Part shown: positions 1 through 11,301 of the stretch, in pieces
Position numbering within the stretch: the stretch's first letter is position 1
How the letters are laid out: the number at the start of each line of letters is the position of its first letter
From: Boswellia sacra
Taxonomy: Eukaryota; Streptophyta; Magnoliopsida; Sapindales; Burseraceae
Length of the DNA stretch: 64,000 nucleotides
Assembly (NCBI GenBank): GCA_013180625.2
Contig: SNVD02013033.1
Location: forward strand, 1 to 64,000
Direction: 5' to 3'
Position numbers and translations under genes: made by a program
The notes under the pieces: generated by a model
The model's input: the letters and a program-made list of their open reading frames with translations, nothing else
What the model was told of the DNA's origin: nothing
Database searches by the model: none

Positions 1-302
1 TCTGTGAGGTTCCCAATAAAAGGGGAGATTCTGCCACGGATGCCTCTTCCGGGTAGCAATAGATGAGTAACACGGCCGTCAGCATCACATCTGATCCCTT
101 CCCATTGACAACAATCAATGGAAGAAGACCAATTTAATGGAGGGGAAGATATGTTGAAGTTGAGAGACAGGTGAGAGTCTTGATCCAGCTTGTTGCAGGC
201 TTGACTAGGACAAATAAAGCATTCTATAACGAAAGGTATTACAAGGTCTAGGACCAAGTTAAAAAAAATTCTTTGTAGGATGCGTCCGGCAACAGATGCT
301 GT
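1..302 (-). CDS. N-terminal part of an LRR receptor-like kinase (PSYR1-like), cut by window edge
   Basis: Reading the minus strand from about 200 down to 1 gives an unbroken frame with the N-terminal cap (LRRNT_2) of plant leucine-rich-repeat receptor kinases: ACNKLD, then LNWSSSIDCCQWEGIRCD, then GRVTHLLLPGRGI, and ISPFIGNLT where the first repeats begin. The CC-x-W-x-G-I-x-C signature and the LPGRG stretch resemble the sulfated-peptide receptor group (PSYR1/PSKR-like), cell-surface receptors for small peptides. That assignment is inference from about 70 residues. Upstream the frame stays open to stop codons at 303-308 and contains a hydrophobic run (FFNLVLDLVIPFVIECF) like a signal peptide. 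I see no ATG in it, so the start may lie in another exon or be lost, which would make this a gene relic. The rest of the gene lies to the left of the window. Confidence 0.72.
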
Positions 303-2517
303 TTACTATCTTACGTTAATGGGAAGATCAAGAAGAAACAAAACATAAGCAGGCGTCCAAGTTTATAATCTCAGTTAAGCTTGTTGTTCAATTGCCGACT
401 GCAGTGTTAGAATTACAAAACCTCTTTGACGTTCAAACAGATTGAAAATTATTATTTTTCCACTTGTGTAGCTTTCTGGTAGTTGTTGGACATTTTTTAA
501 TGACATAAGATGTGGGTTTTAGTCCGTTGATGATGTTACTTATAATATATAATAACATGAGATGTTGATTTTTGTCCCCAAGGCCTCCTAGCTTGATAAT
601 GTTACTTATTATATATAGCTTGTAGCAGTTGGCGTACTTGTCATTCAGGATCTGGGTTTACTATGATATGTAATTATATATATCATCTCTTTTGTTGGGG
701 AGAGACATGGACTAGTCCAGTCTTGCTCGCGTAAGTTATGTTTTGAAGACCTTGACAAATTAACATAAATATGTAAATGTTTGTTTTAGATATTCATGTT
801 AGGTACTAGTTTTGGATATACAATAGTCCAGTCTTTTCTGGGATTATATGAATTTTCAATAGCATTACTTGTATGGCTTCTAGTAATTGGAGATCTGTTC
901 AAATATGACATTTAACTTTCAACGAATTAATTATCAAAATTTGTAACTCATCTAAGAAAAAGCAAAGATTGATGAGTTTGGGATGAATTATCTAAGTTTA
1001 TAACGCACATGTGTTAATGTTTTACATCTATAATTATTTCGTTTGGTGTGTTTTTATTTTACTATAATGTGTGCTTAGTTTAGTCTAATCTATGATACAG
1101 CAGGCGTATGGGATCTTGGAGAGATTAATACTTATATTTGATCAGTTTAGATTATTGGGTCAAATGTGAACCTAAGGCAAATGAAAACATGTCTGCATAG
1201 GAAGATACATTTCTGGCTTGAAACTTCATACATATAGTCGAAGAATATAAAAGAATATATAAATATAAGTTGATATATATGCAATGGAATTAAGATTAAA
1301 GAAATTAAAGGATAGATAAATTGATAACTTATTGATTATAATAATACTCAGAAAATTAACAAATGAAACACATTGATTCACCAAGAATACCAAGAATTAA
1401 AAAAAAAAAAAAAACTCATACAAGAGTTAATTAGTCTTTAAAAAATGTATCTATGATGGCTATAGAGACATTGATTTATACTTCACTAACCCTACATCTA
1501 ATAGGAGAATTATTTCAATAGGAAAGCAAATAATATTAAAATTAAAAATATTTTTTATAATTTCAAATCAATTTTAAAAAGAAAAATAAGTCAAAACATA
1601 AAAATTAATTAAATATTACACAATTAATATACAAAAATGTCTCTGAAATTAATTAACTTTTAAATCCGTCTTTATTACCTCTTTTGCCTGCATCACAAGT
1701 AGATCCTAGATGGTTGTCGAAGATCAAAAAGACACCTCATTCTCAATCAAAGGATGTTATCCGGACAAGCTCTAGGCTTGATATGTTAGTATGTAGAAGG
1801 GCGTATAGTTTGAGGAAAAATTTCAATTAATTATTTAATGGAGAATTTTAACCGCCAAATCCAGCTCATTTCCGACCAAAAGGATAAAACCAATACCGGA
1901 TTCATATAGAGCGGCTTCCGACGAGCTTTCTGTTACTGTATGTATCTCTCCACGTGCTAGTGACCAACGCTCGACAGCCAAGGATATCGGATGATAGTCG
2001 AATACGATGCTACACCAATAACTGTTTTAATTTTTTTTAAAAAGTAATTTTAATAAAAAATTTAAAATATATTTAATTTTATAATTTATAAATTAATTAA
2101 TTAATTTTAATATTTTAATTTTTAGGGATATTTTTAGATTTATATTAAATTATAAAGTTATATTGGTAGTTTAGTATATCTAAATTTTATCTTTTTAAAA
2201 GTTGTTTTGTACCTTATTTTATAATCTAATATAAAAATAAATATTTGAAACAGTAACTTATTGAAGAATCAATTTCAAATGAGTTTACTAAACGTCAAAA
2301 TTGTTGTAGATAGTAGTAAAATCTAAAAGCTGATATCCATCGGTAGTCCCAAATACACTTATGTACCGCTTATTTTAACTCATCTCTTACCATACTTAAT
2401 AATTATCAATAATTAATATATATGCTCCTCGGAGTTTGTAATTTCTTTTTTATATTTGTTTGGAACTCCTTTATATATAATAATCATAAAGCCTAATGAT
2501 AGTAACGGAGAGAAGAA
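303..2517. other. AT-rich intergenic DNA, no gene seen
   Basis: Upstream of the receptor-kinase fragment. Long A/T runs (for example 1390-1415 and 2030-2110) and no frame with recognisable protein similarity. A somewhat less AT-rich patch at about 1680-2020 could be a decayed transposon piece, but I cannot assign it. Confidence 0.6.
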
Positions 2518-2631
2518 GACTACAACTCATCAATCGCCAACAATATAATTATTTACATTATGGTTAAGATAAACAAAAATATAACATTTAACAACAATTT
2601 GGTTGTTATTAGATATGAAGCAATGGAAATC
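2518..2631 (+). repeat. Direct repeat, copy 1, left half (interrupted by hAT-like insertion)
   Basis: About 115 bp starting GACTACAACTCAT and ending GCAATGGAAATC matches 8688-8806 closely (shared core ATTATGGTTAAGATAAA and ATATAACATTTAACAAC). The match resumes on the far side of the inserted element at 8444-8500 (GAAAAC, then TTTTAATTTGTAAAT). The first copy was therefore split by the insertion at 2632-8443. Confidence 0.75.
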
Positions 2632-2713
2632 TAGGGGTGACAATTTTTGACACGACATATGAACACGACTTGACACGATACGGTTTTAAACGGGTTTGAG
2701 TTTTGACATATTC

Positions 2714-2971
2714 TGTTAGTCAAAAGAATAAGAGTTAGTTAAGTCAGTTAAAGAGTTAGTTAAGTTGGTTAAATAACTGACTGCTTAGTCAGCAATGAAT
2801 AAATACACATGTGTGTGTGTGCCAGCTAAGCGTGAGAGTATAACAGAATTCTGTTACTCTGTTGCTTGCTGCATCACGAGTATATGTATGTGTAATGTAC
2901 TGGAAACAATTAATTAATTCAATGAAACAGAATAATTTGATCAATTTCTCTTCTTCTCTGTTTTTCTAACT
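2714..2971 (+). repeat. 5' LTR of copia element
   Basis: Starts TGTTAGTC and ends CTAACT. It aligns without gaps to 7510-7767; the only difference I find is C at 2793 against G at 7589. It contains a short (GT)5 run and an AATTAATTAATTC stretch. The left target duplication is 2709-2713. Confidence 0.96.
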
Positions 2972-2983
2972 TGGTATCAGAGC
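2972..2983 (+). other. Primer-binding site (initiator tRNA-Met)
   Basis: TGGTATCAGAGC lies directly after the 5' LTR. It is the standard plant copia primer-binding site, complementary to the 3' end of initiator tRNA-Met. Confidence 0.95.
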
Positions 2984-2997
2984 TATCTAGAAGTTTC

Positions 2998-4842
2998 ATG
3001 GCAAATCATCCAAGTTATTTTCCTGGAAACCAAAATTTTTCTAGAAACACTTTTCCTGGAAACTCAACATTTACAGATCAAGTAAACAATAATTCAAACA
3101 CAATTCCTGCAAATTTAAGTTCAGATTTCTCCAATTCCAATCTACTGCTTCCAACAATGTTACCATCAACCTTGCCAGCCACAGCAATCAAACTTCAACG
3201 AGGCAACTATGGATTCTGGAGTCTTCAAATTCTTTCTACTTTGAGAGCCTTTGATCTGGAAGGATTTGTTGAAGGAACTAAAATTTGTCCTCCTTCAATG
3301 ATCTCGGTTCAAGATCCAGCAGGTACAGATCCATCAAGCTCCACAATCACTCAAATCAATCCAGATTACCTAAACTGGAAAAGAATTGATCAATTCATCC
3401 TCAGCTGGTTACTGTCTTCCATTTCCGAATCCATGTTTGGCTATGTGGTAAGATACATCACTTCCATGGATGCCTGGAACACTCTCAAGTGCTTACATCA
3501 AACAGAATCAAAGGCTCGAGCTATGCACATTAAGCATCAGTTACAAACAACAAAGAAAGGTTCACTTTCAATTTCTGAATATTTTCTAAAGATGAGAACA
3601 TTTGCTGATACATTGCATGCCATTGGAACTTCTGTATCCGATTCTGACCTGTTACTGCACATTCTTGATGGTCTTGGACCTGAATATGATGCTATCATAG
3701 TTAATATCACATCCAAAACTGATTCTGTTTCACTGGAAGAAGCACAATACCAGTTACAGAGCTATGAATTGCGTCTGGAACAACACAATACTGCTCAGGT
3801 TGTTCATGTAGGTCCTAGTGCCAATGTTGCAAATAAAATGTATCAAAATCAGTCTCAAGGATTGAATGCCCCTGGCTATGGTTATGGCAGATTCTCCTCC
3901 ACTCAAAATAATAGAGGAAGAGGAAGAAATAGACAGTTTTATGCAAGAAATGCAAACAATAGCACAGCAAATGTTAACAATGTTGCTCAAGGTCAATCAG
4001 GACAAAACATTGGTAAACCAATTTGTCAAGTTTGTTCAAAACCTGGACACACTGCACTTAAATGTTATCGCAGGTTTGATGTGAGTTACCAGGGACCTTC
4101 AGCTACACCTCAGCAAGTAAATGGACCTCAGCAAGTCAATGCATCAAATCATCAAGCTTTCATAGCTTCCCCATCAACAGTTGCTGACAATTCATGGTAT
4201 ATGGACACTGGTGCAACTGATCATATCACTTCCAATCTCAGTAACCTCTCAATCAACTCTGAATATGATGGCAAAGAGACTGTACAAGTAGGCAATGGTA
4301 ACAATCTTTTAATCTCTCATATTGGCTCTAATACAATCTATTGTCCATATGCAAGAACGAGCTTATCTCTGAATAGAATTCTGTGTGTTCCTGCTATCAC
4401 AAAGAATTTGTTAAGTATATCACAGCTAACTAAAGATAATGCTGTCACTGTTGAGTTCAATTCTGATTCATGTGTTGTCAAGGATCAGGTTTCACAACTT
4501 CCTGTGCTCCGGGGAATACTTAGGAATGGATTATATCAGCTGCAAAACTTCAATACAAGTCAGTCAACATGTTCTGCATCAGACCTCAATGCTTCTTTCC
4601 AATCACAGACACTAATGTCCTGTACTGTCAATAATTCCAATAATGGATCAACTGATTGTGTACTCTGGCATAAGAGACTAGGCCATCCTCATTTTCATGT
4701 ATTGAACTATATTTCAAGAACAACAAAACTGTTCTCTTGTAATATGAATAATAAACTGATTTGCCATTCATGCAAATTTGGCAAGCAAAGTCATGATGTG
4801 TATCCACTTCATTTACAGCATCCAAATCTCCCCTTGATTTAG
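2998..4842 (+). pseudogene. copia gag-protease-preintegrase region, ended early by a frameshift
   Basis: The ATG at 2998 (MANHPSYF) is the first after the primer-binding site. An upstream TTG in the same frame is not needed. Domains in order: copia-type gag (UBN2/DUF4219-like, about residues 55-260); a CCHC zinc knuckle CQVCSKPGHTALKC near residue 343 (4024-4065) that packages RNA; an aspartic protease active site WYMDTGATDHIT near residue 400; and the GAG-pre-integrase zinc-binding domain ending with LWHKRLGHPH and CHSCKFGKQ. The frame then stops at 4842. The integrase continues in another frame, which enters at about 4824-4827 in a short A run and is consistent with loss of one base. The polyprotein would be cut before the integrase core. 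Confidence 0.93.
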
Positions 4843-6209
4843 TTTTTACAGATGTATGGGGTCCAGCACCTGTTACTTCAGTTGAAGGTTACAAATATTA
4901 TCTTCTCTTTGTTGATGATTTCAGTAGGTATAGCTGGATATTCCCTTTAAAGACCAAGGCTGAAGTTTCCAAACTGTTCCAGCAATTTCTGGCTCTAGTT
5001 GAGAGGCAATTTCAAACAAAATTAAAATGTCTTCAGTCTGATTGGGGAGGTGAATTTCGACCATTAGCTCCACTGCTTGCTCAGCTTGGTATTCAATTTC
5101 GTCACCCTTGTCCACATACACACCAACAAAATGGTTCAGTGGAGAGAAAACACAGGCATGTTGTAGAGACAAGTTTGACCCTTCTAGCTCAAGCCTCCAT
5201 GCCCTTAGCCTATTGGTGGTTTGCATTTGTTAATGCTGTTTATCTTATCAATAGATTACCTACACCAAAATTGCAGTTTTCTTCTCCTTTTCAATCACTG
5301 TTTCACTCCTCTCCAGATATCAAACACCTTAAAACCTTTGGCTGTGCCTGCTTTCCAAATTTGAGACCATACAACACTGTCAAGTTCTCCTTCCATACTA
5401 CTCTTTGTGTTTTTCTTGGCTATAGTATGGCTCACAAAGGATACTTGTGCTTAAGTGATTCTGGCTGCATCTATATAGCTAGAAGTGTCTCATTTGATGA
5501 ATCCTGTTTCCCATTTCATGAAGGAGTATTTCTTAAGAATAACTCCTCCTCTATCACAGCTGCACTGCCCTCTGATCCTTGGCACTTTCCTTCACTTTCT
5601 CTACCTTTATGTACATCAACTCATCCTCCAACCACAAATTCTAACCCTGTTGCCTCCCCATCTCCACAACCTGCCAACTCTATTTCCTCTCCTACAAACT
5701 CTAATGCAACAAATACCTCTACAAACTCAGCAAATTCTCATTCCTTTAATTCTCCTCATTTCTCACCAAAATTACCTACTGCAGCCTCTCTTACTGTCCC
5801 AGCTTTAAATACTCACCCCATGATCACTCGTTCTAAACATGGTATCTACAAACCCAAACTATATCTTTGTCATTCCCAATCAACTCATTCAGTCACAGAA
5901 CCTGATACAGTTGATGATGCACTAAATGATCCATCTTGGTTCAAAGCTATGCAAGAAGAATTTACTGCACTGCAAGCCAATCAAACCTGGTCCTTAGTTC
6001 CTTTTAGACCTGACATGCATATAGTTGATAACAGGTGGGTATTTCGAGTTAAGTACAACTCAGATGGTAGTGTTCAACGTTACAAAGCCAGATTAGTGGC
6101 CAAGGGGTTCCAACAAACTTCAGGGATTGATTACTTTGAAACCTTCAGCCCAGTCATTAAACCCTCTACCATCAGAGTAGTTTTTTCCCTTGCTGTCACT
6201 TTCAACTAG
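4827..6209 (+). pseudogene. copia integrase and start of reverse transcriptase, ended by TAG
   Basis: From about 4827 the third frame is open to 6209. It holds the integrase core with the three acidic residues: Asp in TDVWGP (codon at 4851), Asp in SDWGGEF (5040) and Glu in VERKHRH (5142). Next come the C-terminal region (CVFLGYS) and a Ser/Thr/Pro/Asn-rich linker (about 5580-5810). The RT then begins ([31 protein letters not shown]). The frame ends at TAG 6207-6209, where the family has Trp. The following codons continue the RT in the same frame, so this is a single nonsense change. There is no internal start that would give a full integrase. Confidence 0.92.
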
Positions 6210-7440
6210 GATATTCAGCACATTGACATAAACAATGCCTTTCTCAATGGAGACTTAAAAGAGACAGTGTACATGTCTCAACCTGCAGGCTTTATTGACT
6301 GTCATCATCCTACCTATGTGTGTAAACTCCACAAATCCTTATATGGTCTGAAGCAAGCTCCCAGAGCATGGTTTGACAAGCTCAAGGCAGCTTTGCTTCA
6401 CTGGGGGTTTCTCATGAGTTCATCTGACAGCAGCCTGTTCATTCACAAATCTGCAGGAGGTAAAATCATTCTTCTTTTGATCTATGTAGATGACATACTT
6501 GTCACAGGAAATGATACCATACAAATTCAGAAAATGATCTCTGACTTGAACAAAACATTTGCACTTAAAGCACTGGGAACTGTTAACTACTTTCTTGGTT
6601 TTGAGATTAAAAGAACAGATAACATCTTGTTCCTATCACAAGCCAAGTGCAGACCTCTTGAAGAAATGCAATCTGTATGAAGCAAAACCTTGTTCAACTC
6701 CCATGCTGCCGGGCATCAAACTCACTGCACATGATGACAATGCATTTGATTATCCTACACTTTACAGGAGTGTCATTGGTGCACTTCAGTCCTTATGTTT
6801 ATCCAGACCTGATATTTCCTATGCTGTAAATAAACTCAGCCAATTTATGCAAAAACCAGCTTTATCTCACTGGCAAGCTTGTAAGAGAGTACTGAGATAT
6901 GTGAAAGGAACAATAAGCTTTGGATTGACTTTCAAACCTATGAAATCAATAACATTTTCTGGTTTCAGTGATGCTGACTAGGCCAGCTCTGTAGATGATC
7001 GAAAATCTACTTCTGGCTGTTGCATTTTCTTTGGAGATAACTTGATTTATTGGAGTTTCAAGAAGCAGAAAGTAGTGGCTAAATCCTCCACAAAATCTGA
7101 GTATCGTTCCTTGTCTTCAGCTGCTACAGAACTGATTTGGTTGCAAGGATTACTTCAAGAATTGAGCTTCCCTCTTGCTGACATTCCAGTCCTCTGGTGC
7201 GACAACAAGGGTGCTGAATCACTAGCAGCAAACCCTGTGTTTCATGCTAGAACAAAGCACATTGAGGTTGATGTTCACTTCATTAGAGAAAGGGTTCTTG
7301 CCAAACAAATTCTGATCAAGCATGTTTCAACTGAATTCCAAATTGCAGATGTTCTGACGAAAGCTCTATCAGGTCCCCGGTTTGATTATCTTAGACAGAA
7401 GCTCACAATTCAACCAATTTCTGCATGCGATCAACTCTGA
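6210..7440 (+). pseudogene. copia reverse transcriptase and RNase H, broken by a frameshift and a second TAG
   Basis: The RT continues with [25 protein letters not shown] and the catalytic YVDD box at 6483-6494. Near 6646-6655 the frame changes: the third frame runs on to a stop at 6680, while homologous sequence continues in the first frame from ADLLKKCN, consistent with a small deletion. RNase H follows, with SDAD then TAG at 6979-6981 at a Trp position, DDRKSTSG, KSEYRSLS and CDNKGAESLA. The true polyprotein stop is TGA 7438-7440, 70 bp before the 3' LTR. All catalytic motifs are recognisable, so decay is light and recent. Confidence 0.92.
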
Positions 7441-7500
7441 AGTTATTCTATACAAGCCTGCTAACTTGAGTCATGTTTGAAACTCAACTTAGCTATGCTT

Positions 7501-7509
7501 GAGAGGGGA
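7501..7509 (+). other. Polypurine tract
   Basis: GAGAGGGGA lies immediately before the 3' LTR. It primes plus-strand DNA synthesis in LTR elements. Confidence 0.9.
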
Positions 7510-7767
7510 TGTTAGTCAAAAGAATAAGAGTTAGTTAAGTCAGTTAAAGAGTTAGTTAAGTTGGTTAAATAACTGACTGCTTAGTCAGGAATGAATAAAT
7601 ACACATGTGTGTGTGTGCCAGCTAAGCGTGAGAGTATAACAGAATTCTGTTACTCTGTTGCTTGCTGCATCACGAGTATATGTATGTGTAATGTACTGGA
7701 AACAATTAATTAATTCAATGAAACAGAATAATTTGATCAATTTCTCTTCTTCTCTGTTTTTCTAACT
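7510..7767 (+). repeat. 3' LTR of copia element
   Basis: 258 bp, identical to the 5' LTR except G at 7589. Followed by the second copy of the target duplication, TATTC (7768-7772). Confidence 0.96.
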
Positions 7768-8687
7768 TATTCATATTCGTGTCGTGTTCGTGTCAGAGAT
7801 GTCAACCCGTTTAATAATCGTGTCGTATTCGGGTTGAGAATCTTCAACACATGAACACGATTATGACACGACACGATTATGACACGAATACGATTATGAC
7901 ATGAACACGAATATGACACGAATAACACGAATAATACGAATACATATTATACACGATTAACACGATAACATGATTAACACGAATATTGACACGATTACAA
8001 AATAATATTAAACTTAATATTGTAGTTTTAGACATTTTAATCCCTACATGTATCCAAATTTTAAAATAAAAATAGAATTTTAAAAACCTAATAAATTTTA
8101 AAACTTGGGATATTTTTGTTATTTAACAAAAGTTGGAAACCTAATTCTGTAACGTGTCATAATCGTGGTAACAGGTCATAATCGTGTCAATCGGGTTGTG
8201 TCAATAATGTAAACGTGTCTTAATCGTGTTAGACGGGTCGTGTTCGTGTCTAACACGAGTACAACCCGTTTATTATTCGTGATAGCGTGTTATGTCGTGT
8301 TACCCGTTCAATAATCGTATCGTGTTATGTTGAGTTATAGTAAAACGAATAATAAACGGGTCGTGTTCGTGTTGGTCAACCTTTATCGTGTCACAACTCG
8401 ACACGATACGAACACGACCCGCGAATACGAATTGTCATCCTTACGAAAACCCTTTTAATTTGTAAATCATTTGTACTAGACTTACAACTCAAATATAATT
8501 CAAAGTCTACAACTTTATGTGGTGGTTTGCATAACAAAAATTTGATGGAGGAGGAAAAAAATAAAAACGAAGTCTATCACATCAAGTTGTAAACTTTAGA
8601 TTGTAAATCTAGCATTATCGTTTGTAAATAATCTACTTGTATGTATATATATTATTAATTAAAGTTATAATAATTGTAACATAAAAG

Positions 8688-8850
8688 GACTATAACTCAT
8701 CATTCGTCAATAATATATATAATCGTTTATATTATGGTTAAGATAAAACAAAATATAACATTTAACAACTACTTTGTCACTACTAAAGATAAAGCAATTG
8801 AAAACTTTTTAATTAATTTGTAAATAATTCACTTGTAAGTATTTTATAAA
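8688..8850 (+). repeat. Direct repeat, copy 2 (uninterrupted)
   Basis: Matches 2518-2631 plus 8444-8500 and so represents the sequence before the hAT-like insertion. The two copies lie in direct orientation about 240 bp apart once the insertions are removed. Confidence 0.7.
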
Positions 8851-10138
8851 TGAAAGTTCTATGCCCCAATGAAAACTCATTTAAAATTAATATGCTCTTG
8901 CCCGCACCTCTGCGCGGATGTGTACCTAGTGGTGTGATTACTTCTTGCATCATATTGTCGTCTCATGCTCGAGGACTTGTGGCCTGCTAATCATTAAGGG
9001 TGTGTTCGTTAACGTTTTATAAATCATGTTTTCTAGGTACAAACACGGGAGAGCGTGAAATTCTTGTTTGTTTGCAATTTTATATTTCAAATTTGGAATA
9101 ATGATATTCTATTCCATGCTTCTATTCAAAAATTAAGTACACTGTTTAAAGTATTATTGTCATAAGTGGACAACTCCCTGCAACTGTTAGAATTTGGTGC
9201 CCACATATAAGGCAAAACAAGTCCTCCCCTCATTAATACTTGTCTTCTCCTTTTAAAGCTTTATTTCCGTTGACTTTTGTTAATTGCTGCTCCCTCTTTG
9301 TAACCAAAATTTTTTACCGTTAACACTGTGTTTACCTTTTCATTGACTCATGCATATCCTTTCCATTAACTCTTGCACAACCGTCCTCTCTTCAATCATC
9401 GCATGGACACCACCCGTGAGAGCCGTATCAATCGCCATTCAACATCTCTTTTCGTTCCTGCAGCTTCACGATGAGTTCCTCTTGCCTCATTTTGTTGTGT
9501 TTTAATTTTTTTTCCCCTTTTGATGCTTACTTGCACATCCCCATGCCCCCCTCATGATCTTTCATTTGACTGTATGACATATCCTTTATTTCCATTTTGC
9601 CCCTACTCTGCCATAAAAAAGAAGTTTGTTCCTTTTGTTTTTGAATGGCCGATTTGAATCTGTGTAAAGCATTGACACGATATCTTGTATTTGCATTTTG
9701 CCCATGTCATGTAACGATGACAAAGTGTGACGTCTACTTCTAAATTTTTCCTTAAAGTGCCCGATTCAAATGTGCATTCAACATTTTGGGTCTGACTTGT
9801 ATGTCCATGAAATGTGCAACTCTGTTCATTATATACTTGAATACAATGTGTACTTACTTTCTACAAGCACCCTTTAATTTTCTATACGAACTGATATTGT
9901 TAACAATGCAAATCATATTCCATGATAATTTTCTTAGAATTTTCATTGGATCACTCCATTGTGACTTCACTTGTTGCGGATCCATTGTGGTTGCACTTGT
10001 GCTAGGCTTGGCTAATTATAGTTGTTGGTGTTTTATTGCATTGCTTCATTTTCACATTCCAATTTTGGCGTCTTTGCACCTCATATGGTAATGTCGTATA
10101 TTCCATGATAATTAGTCAAATTTATTTGCAATTTTAGT

Positions 10139-10683
10139 ATGTCTCGTAAGCATAAGCAAATGGTATCCACACAATCTGTCCTCCATGATTCAGCCATTTG
10201 GACTGCTGCATCTGATGTGGCTTTCATTCGTATATTGCATGAACACCAACAAAAAGGACATTTACAGACTTCCACCTTCACAAAAAATAAATGGACTGAA
10301 ATTATGGGTGAAATGCTGCGTGCCACTTCCCATCCACACACGATCGACCAGCTTAAGTCTAAGTTTAATCGGTTGCATCAAAAGCATCGCATTTTTTCTG
10401 ATCTAATTGCTAGCACTGACTTTGGTTAGGATCACGCAACGAGCACGGTTACTGCAATTGAGAATGTTTGGGCTGAGTACCTTAAGGTAATAAAGCATTG
10501 TCAATACACTTTTTTTTTTTTTGTTTTCTGGTTCACCCATATTATGGTAACGATTACCTGTGTTTGCAGCGAGTGCCAAGTGCAAGTTGCTTTAAGAAGA
10601 AAGGTCTACAACATTATGGCGTCTTGAGCGAACTGCTCAACACAAGTACTAACACTGGAGCCTGGCATCATGCATCAAAATGA
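10139..10683 (+). pseudogene. Harbinger ORF1, Myb/SANT-like DNA-binding protein (broken)
   Basis: ATG at 10139 follows a splice-acceptor-like TTGCAATTTTAG. The translation holds a Myb/SANT-like domain: IWTAASDVAFIRILHEH, then FTKNKWTEIM, then DQLKSKFNRLHQKHRIF. A TAG at 10427-10429 interrupts it, after which the frame continues with ENVWAEYLK. A GT donor at 10487 and a CAG acceptor at 10567-10569 join a second exon, RVPSASCFKKKGLQHYG, ending at TGA 10681-10683. In autonomous Harbinger elements the Myb/SANT protein binds the termini and helps import the transposase. Here the internal stop and the short C-terminus suggest a dead copy. Confidence 0.7.
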
Positions 10684-11301
10684 GTGTCCTCCTTCTCCCG
10701 AAGCACACAACCTGGTGGAGGATAACTTCAGTTCACCGATCACAGATGATGCATACGTTCCACCTTCATCCACACAAATTTGTCATCATAGAGGGAAGAG
10801 GCCTTGCAATAATAATGAATGTGATGTTTCACAGGCAAACACACCTTAGGGGGCTGATACTAGGTACTTTGAGATTGCTATTGAGTTGATGAGTTTATAG
10901 GTTGGCCCAAAAAAAATCTAGGAGTGAGCAGTCCAATAGTCAACCAACATTACATTGTGACTTTGTGCCTGAATATGTCAAAGCTTTTCAAGACCTTGGT
11001 GACGTGGATGTAGATGTCTTTACTAAATTCTTGGAGAAAATAGTTCACGCACCTGCGTACTGAGGTGCATGGCTTCAGATGGATGAGGCACTCAAGAGGG
11101 CATGGTTGAAAACCCTGTAGGTGTGCTTTGGTTTGACTGAAGGTGTTTACATTTAGTGTGTTCATCCAGGCTGTTGGAATTTTTTGTGGGTTACAGTCTA
11201 TATTAGAACTTGTTATCTTTTAGGCTAAGTTGAACTTCATGTGTGCTACACTTATTTCATTAGTTGTGGACTTAATGTATCTGTAGAATTAATGTCTATT
11301 G

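Larger units (their letters stand above)
2714..7767 (+). mobile_element. Full-length Ty1/copia LTR retrotransposon, young insertion
   Basis: 5,054 bp bounded by the 5-bp target duplication TATTC (2709-2713 and 7768-7772). It has two 258-bp LTRs differing at one base, a primer-binding site complementary to initiator tRNA-Met just after the 5' LTR, and a purine tract just before the 3' LTR. The internal order is gag, protease, integrase, reverse transcriptase, RNase H, which is the copia order. The short LTRs, 5-kb size and gag type suggest the Ale/Retrofit lineage (inference). The reading frame is broken by two frameshifts and two TAG stops, so this copy should not encode a working polyprotein. 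It sits inside the hAT-like element 2632-8443. Confidence 0.97.
2632..8443. mobile_element. hAT-like non-autonomous TIR element, interrupted by a copia element
   Basis: The ends are inverted: TAGGGGTGACAATT at the left, and TAAGGATGACAATT as the complement of the right end (12 of 14 match). Without the copia insertion the element is about 750 bp and has no coding capacity. Its arms are filled with the word CGTGTC/GACACG and related spacings (2650-2700 and 7775-8430), as in subterminal binding-site arrays. The direct repeat at 2518/8688 shows exactly where foreign DNA starts and stops. The flanking 8-mers TGGAAATC and CGAAAACC look like a decayed 8-bp target duplication. The hAT assignment rests on the TA(G/A)GGGTG-type terminus shared with the better-supported element at 60086-61096 and is an inference. 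Confidence 0.55.
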
